The notes below the pieces were generated by a model, which was not told where the DNA came from, did not search any database, and saw only the letters and a list, made by a program, of their open reading frames with translations. Source: Bolinopsis microptera (taxonomy: Eukaryota > Ctenophora > Tentaculata > Lobata > Bolinopsidae). Taken from it: DNA of 54,016 nt. The position numbers and the translations under genes are program-made. Each line of letters opens with the position of its first letter. The first letter of the stretch is position 1. The DNA lies in contig NW_026971793.1 in the NCBI RefSeq assembly GCF_026151205.1, positions 1 through 54,016 on the forward strand, written 5' to 3'. Positions 48,276 to 54,016 of the stretch are shown here, one piece after another.

Positions 48276-51200
48276 AAAAAGTGTGGCCAAGATTCTTATC
48301 CCAAAAATTCCCCTTTTTAGTATATTTTATGTCCGTACATTCCTCTAAAATTAATTAATAGAACTCGGAAAACATGAGCTAGCTAATCACATCAAGTGAA
48401 AATAATGAAAAAATAAATACAGACCCCAAGAGATAAAGGTGTTTTTACAGAGCAGTAGAACTTTATAGCTTTAAAAAATTATAAAGCTTTTAAAAAGTTA
48501 TTAAAACTAAAGACACCTGTAAAAGTTTTTTCAGATAAATTTTGGTTTTTTAGCTAAATGTTCCGAACAAATTGTAACGTTTATGCCGCCAATGCCCCAT
48601 CATTTATAATGGACTCGCTTGTGGGAAATTTTCTAGGTTAAAAATTCGTCAGCTATAAAAGTCCCTGGAAATCAATAACTTTTAATTTTGTTTCTAGATT
48701 TTGAATTAAACAATTCTAACCATTGATTTAATTATAATACTGGTTACTGTCCCACAGTATAAATCCTCTATAATTTTAATACAAAAAACAATGAAACTGA
48801 ATTATTGAAAAACTCGTTTGTTTGGGAAAACTTTTGAAAAAAATCGCTGCTGAAAATTTTTAACTGTTGTGGAAAAATCCGATACCCAAAACTCCTATCG
48901 GGGCCCCTACTCAACCGATTTTTAAACCCCACGGGATTGAAAAGGGCCAGATCACAAATATTTTTAGATTTTTCCTAGTCTTGAAAAAAAGGTCCCCCAC
49001 TCTGTTTACAAGTGAAAACATCCAATTCCCGTTAACCCTATACTAACAAAAAAGTTGTCCCTTGAATTCGTTTCCTGCCGTGGGATTTCTGAAGAATGTT
49101 TTGGCGAGGTTTTTTTAATTTCCTTCTTCTCCAATTTGCCTCTGCTGTTTTCTATAAATTTCCACCTACCTCAAAAAGCTTCCCCGTAGTGTATTGAAAC
49201 TTTCTCCCCTAATTTTTCTTTAAAAGACCCGTAATTACACTCGGGAGTGATTCTTGTTTAATGGTTCCCCCTTTTTAGCGCCTTTGGTAAAAAAAGGTTG
49301 TTTTTTTTAAAATAATGGGGGATTTATAAGTCTCTGGGATTTGGGATTACTGGATCAAACTTGACCAAAAGAATCCGTCCCCCCATAAAAATCAGAGGGT
49401 TTTTGATTATTTGGAAATTGATCGGGGGATGGGTCACGGAGGGGAAATAACGCTAATACCAAGGAGTTGCATCCAACACTTCAAGGGAGTTGGGAAGACA
49501 CAGATCACTATGAAGGGGATCCCCGCAAAAAGGAAATCAGTAATTTTATTTAATTATGGAAAAAATTTTCCTTCGGTTCATTTTTTTTGTATTCCCCGTT
49601 GGGAAAATGTACTACCATAGGGTGTCAGACCTTCTGCTACAAAATTAGATGATTTCGGGAAAGAAAATTTTAAAACCCCCAAATTTCCCAAACCCAAAAA
49701 CCGAAAAATGTAAATTCAATATGAAAAACCAACACAAAGTTCAAAAGGGAAAGGGATTTAAAACCCCCCACGAACAACCCTTTGTGGGTCATCCCTTTTT
49801 TTTTGACAAAAATTTTTGAAAAACAAGCAGACTCCATTCCCTTTTTTTCCCTAGAAAATCAACCCTCTGGAATTTTTTGTCCGTGGGGGTCTGGGGTTAT
49901 TCAAAAATCCGTGAGGGAAAACCCTTTTCATTTGAACCCAATTTTATAAATCATTCTCCAACTCAGTTTTTAGTTGTCCCAAACATTCCTTCCGTAGTAC
50001 GATTCAAGGACTGCTTAGAAAATTTTCCTGCTTGTTTGGCGGGGTTGCCCTTAATAAAAACTTTTTAGGTCCGTCTTGAAAGTTTAACACCGTTTGACAC
50101 AAAGAAAGTCCCCCTGAAATTTTGCCCAACAATTTGGAAATGACAGCGATGATCAGTGATGATAATGATCCATGATTATCCAAACACACGGTTACGAATT
50201 GCAACCGAAAAAATAGCCAGGGTCACCCAACCTTTTTCCCCGGCATTTCCTCATAGAAATAGAAAATATTCCCATAAGATTTCGGTAAGGCCCAGGCCCC
50301 AACACAATGGCAAAATAGTGAGAGTTGAAAAACCCTACGGTGCTAAGAAAACACCGATTTTTTGAGCATTCCCCGAAGCTTGTAAATCCCAATGATTTGA
50401 TTTGTTTAAGGCAATAATCTTCTCGAAAGATGATGCCCCGTCATAATAGAAAAAAAGAATTATCAATAGGTAAAACAGCCGACAAAACAAAATCCCTCCC
50501 CGAACCGATAATTGCAAATGACTAACGATTTGTTTTATTAGAGCCAACTGTTTGTCCCCCCTTGCATCTAGTTAAGGTTTGGCCACACGCTTTTTTTTTT
50601 TAAAAATAATGATAACGTTAGCTAGGACCAGCTAGAAAATCCTAACGAACCACGAAAATACGAATATACGTTTTAAAAGCAGAAACCCTCTAGAAATACG
50701 TTTTTGAACAATGGAACCATTGCCATTCCATCGGATAAGTCCAAACAATCCAAAACAATCTCCATCCACACTTACTGGGTCCTTTGGGTAATGTAATGTC
50801 CCTGTTTTGATTTGCATTTAAAAATGATTAGTAAACAGGATTCCTCGTCTGAAACCATCCTCCACAGCCCATCCCCACAAGATTACAAACTTTTTGAGTA
50901 GTCCCCCGATACACTTAAATTTTGTTGTCACCAAAACAAAATTTTTGTTGTGTAGAACCCTTCCGAAAAAATTTTTTTGGTGAAAAAAAGCCTAGGTAAT
51001 TTGTTATATTAGCTACAGTTTCCTATCCTATTCGGGGTAAATTGTTATCAGGAACAACAACCTCGTATCTAAGGAAAAATGTTTTTTTTTAATGGACAAG
51101 GAGAAGCTGAATACATATTGGGGGAGTACAACTGGTTGGTACACGTACAGCTCCTCCCAAAACATGTGGGTCACAAACTTTGAAGGTTCCTCTCGGTAAC

Positions 51201-54016
51201 AAATCACTGAAGTTTCTATCGGGCTTACTCCAAAAAAAAAATTGTGAATTTTGGGAAAGATGAATGATGGAAAAACGTTTTGTGGGCAGTTCCTTTAAGA
51301 ATTGTCCCACACTGGTTTTTTAATCCTTTTTAAGGCAAAACGAGAAGGAGATGTTTAACTCAAACCGTTTATCCAAACTTGTCCAGAACAGTCGTAAAGA
51401 AAATTTTAGAGTTACTCCCGGGCCTCAGAGCAAACTTTTTTTTCATTTCCCCCAGGTTTTCAAGTCCATCACAAAAGATCTCTCAGCTCCACAAGAAATA
51501 GGTTTTCATTCCATGGACAGAGCAGCAACAATTTTGACAGTTTTCTTCAACTTTCGACAAAATCTCGAGGAAAGAATACCTTTTCCACAAGTGGGCCAGA
51601 TGGTCCCCCCCCTCCTCATCTCTCCCATCGATACAGTTCCCCCCCCCAACCACTCCATCTTTCTAACCAAGAAGAGTGGTAATTGGCAGTTCCCCCTGCT
51701 TCTCCGAAATACGTCCCCCTTTTTACATTTTTGTGTTTGGGTCCTGCTTGTTCCCCCACAGCCTAAAATGTGGTTTTTTCCATCTTTTTTATCGTCCCCC
51801 CCGCCAGTCTTTGTCCCCTTTCCCATCACAACATGAAGATGTTTTGGTGCCAACATGGAAAAAATTCAAAACGATAGTCCCCCCCCCCAAAACAAATGGT
51901 TTTTCAATGTTATCATCCACATATATTTGCTCACCAAAAACAAATATCAATGTAACTTTGAAAACCTGTAGACATAATTCCGTTTTTATTTTGACAAGAG
52001 ACAAACCGACCCCCTGCTAGGGGTCCAGAGCAAATTTTGTCTGCTCTGAATAATCCCTGAGCAATAATCCTGTTTTTCAAAAGCCAATAAATCTAATGCC
52101 AAGATATTCGTCCCCCAACAGAATCGGGTGAATCTAATAACTGTACATCTCTAGTATAAATTGGGTGAATTGGGAATGAATGCGATGTGTCCCCCCAAAC
52201 TATCCTGGCCACCAAGTTGGGTCCCACTGGATCCCCCATTTGTTTACGGTACAAGTTTTTTTTTCCTTCGTCTTCCCCTTCCCCTCCCGTTTTTTAAAAA
52301 AAACAAAGGGCCCCCGCCATCACATATTGCCAAAGTTTTTAACAAAAAGAAAAAATTTCCCCCCCCCCCCCTTTCCCCCCAACAAATGCCCAATCGGAAA
52401 AACCTTACAGAACCCTCCATCCCCCCGCCAGGGTCTGTAAAATTTCCCCCAGAAAAATCACACAACCAGCCTTTTTTTTTAACTGTTTGTAAAACCCCCA
52501 ATAAGGGTTCCCCTGATGTTTTATAAATGGTTTTTGGGAAAAAAATCCAAGGCCCAAAAACCTTCTTCATCCAAGTCACTTTAAAAAATCATTTTTTTTT
52601 AACCATCAAAAAACTTTTACCCCATATACCTTTTAAATGGGGTCCCCCAGTGGGGAAAAAAAAAAGTTTCTTACGGGCCCCCCCTCAAAACACAAAGACG
52701 GGTCCCCCCGCCCCGAAAAAAACCCCCCCCCCATCAAAATTTGGGTAATAAAAACCGGGTTTTTCTATCCCCCCCCCCAAAACGAAAAAAAGTTTTTGGG
52801 TCCATTTTTAAAAAAGAGCTGTCCCCCCTCCTTTTTTTCCCTCACTACCCAAAGCCCCCCCTTTTAAATTCCCCAAAAAAATTCCAAAAACAGGGGTTGT
52901 GGGCAAAAATTTAATCTTAAAATTTTTTCCCCCTTTTTTCCCCCGGGGAGGCAGGAAAATACTTGAAGGAAAACCCAATTTTTGTTTTTTTTTACAAAAA
53001 AAACCCCTTTAAAACCGTTCATAATTAACTAAAACTTTACTTTTTTGTAAATATTTCCTTAACCCCGAAATTAAAAAACGGCTTCGTTTTTTTTCCCCCC
53101 CAATTTTTATTTTTCCCCAAATTTTTTTGAAAAAAAAATTGCCCCCCCTGCCCCTTTCCCCGGGGAGTTAAATTTTAGCAATTTTCCCCCTTTTGGGAAA
53201 ATCAACAAAGCTTTATTTAAAAAATTTTTTTAAAATAATAATTTGGTAAATTATATATTTTTACCAAAAAACCCCCAAAATTTGGGGGGGGGGGGGAGTG
53301 GGGGAACCGCAAAAAAAAATAAAAGGGAAAATCAACCATGAATTACTGTAAAAAAATGCAAAAATTTTAAAAACCGAGAAAAAGGGGAAATTCCCCCCTT
53401 ATGAGCCCCCCTCCCCTTCCGGATTCCCGAAAAAAAAAAAACCCTATTTTTCCCCCCCCTAAAAATTTAAAAAAACCAATTTTTCAACCCCTATAACAAC
53501 CAATAAAAACCCACCAGCAAATTATTCCCCCTGCAATTCGGGGCAGCTTCCCCATTTAAGTAATTCAAGAACAAGAAATAAGTTTTTTAAAATCCTTATT
53601 AGGTTTTTTTTTTTTAGCTTTTCCCCCAGAAAAATCAAATTTAAAAATCAAATTCGTATTAAACCCCTGAATTTTTAAAAAAAAACTGAAAAACGAAAAA
53701 ATTCGTTTTTTTTTAAAAAAGAAAATTTTATTTCCTCTAGAAAAACCCCAAACCCCGGAAAAAAGTACCCCCCCTTTTTCCGGTCCCATTGTACCCCCTC
53801 AATTTATTTCAATTGTGAACCGTTCCCCCCCCCCCCCAAACATTTTTACTAGATTTACCTGTTCCTTCACAGTAAATTTGTCCCCCTTGTTTTTGGGTTT
53901 TTGAAAAAATAGCTACCCAAAAAAAATTTTAAAAATTTTTAAACCCAATGACTAATTATAGGGAAATTTTGGTTTTCGTTTTTTGGTTTATTAATTATCA
54001 ATAGCCCAAAAAATGA
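48276..54016. other. Low-accuracy sequence, no gene can be supported
   Basis: Stretched runs of all four bases, worst after 52.2 kb, where runs of seven or more occur in almost every line. The longest frame (51351-51836, 161 codons, +) is proline- and phenylalanine-rich and matches nothing; a 116-codon frame overlaps it on the other strand. Confidence 0.65.

Noticed and set aside
51351-51856. 161-codon + strand and 116-codon - strand overlapping frames
   Set aside because: Rich in P, F, G and K from stretched runs, no recognisable domain, mutually overlapping.

Overview
This is nuclear DNA from an animal. It holds intron-containing genes with GT..AG splice sites, AT-rich introns, several classes of retroelement and many short inverted-repeat transposons. 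The retroelement families (a Penelope-like GIY-YIG remnant and two kinds of non-LTR reverse transcriptase) suit a marine invertebrate such as a cnidarian or sponge, but I cannot assign a species. There is no sign of a bacterial, phage or plasmid system.

Layout, 1 to 22.9 kb (good sequence). The window opens in an intron and the last exon of an unrecognised + strand gene (386-470). A complete four-exon class II ARF GTPase follows on the + strand (2143-3817). Next is a collapsed Penelope-like element: two ~375 bp direct repeats (4388-4770 and 5121-5490) around a hairpin-rich segment and a piece of GIY-YIG endonuclease. On the - strand lies a complete four-exon UBE2I/UBC9 gene, the SUMO-conjugating enzyme (8585 down to 6095). 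Its last intron carries an inverted minisatellite around telomere-like repeats. Upstream of it on the same strand is an ARMC10-like membrane-anchored armadillo-repeat gene (13246 down to 9243). Its exons are recognisable, but its reading frame is broken in several places, and one intron holds a ~23 bp minisatellite. From about 14 to 22.7 kb the window is mostly mobile-element debris: a 690 bp Tc1/mariner-type MITE, a 367 bp element with a TCTG target duplication, retroelement fragments on both strands (one keeping reverse transcriptase motifs A, B and a YSDD motif C), and GC-rich hairpin repeats. A single ABCC-type transporter exon sits at 22379-22470 on the - strand.

Layout, 22.9 to 54.0 kb (poor sequence). 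The texture changes abruptly. Runs of all four bases are stretched and frames break every few dozen bases, as in unpolished long-read consensus. Two things stand out. First, an imperfect inverted pair of satellite-like arrays (about 35.9-38.6 kb and 40.9-42.7 kb) shares the same outer edge in opposite orientation; it resembles a foldback transposon with long subrepeat-built arms, or an assembly fold-back. Second, a second ABCC nucleotide-binding domain on the + strand (about 43985-44575) shows Walker A, Q-loop and Walker B through the noise and matches the exon at 22.4 kb. Other open frames here cannot be trusted.

The genes do not form a pathway. ARF (vesicle traffic), UBE2I (SUMO ligation), the armadillo protein and the ABC transporter are independent loci separated by repeats.
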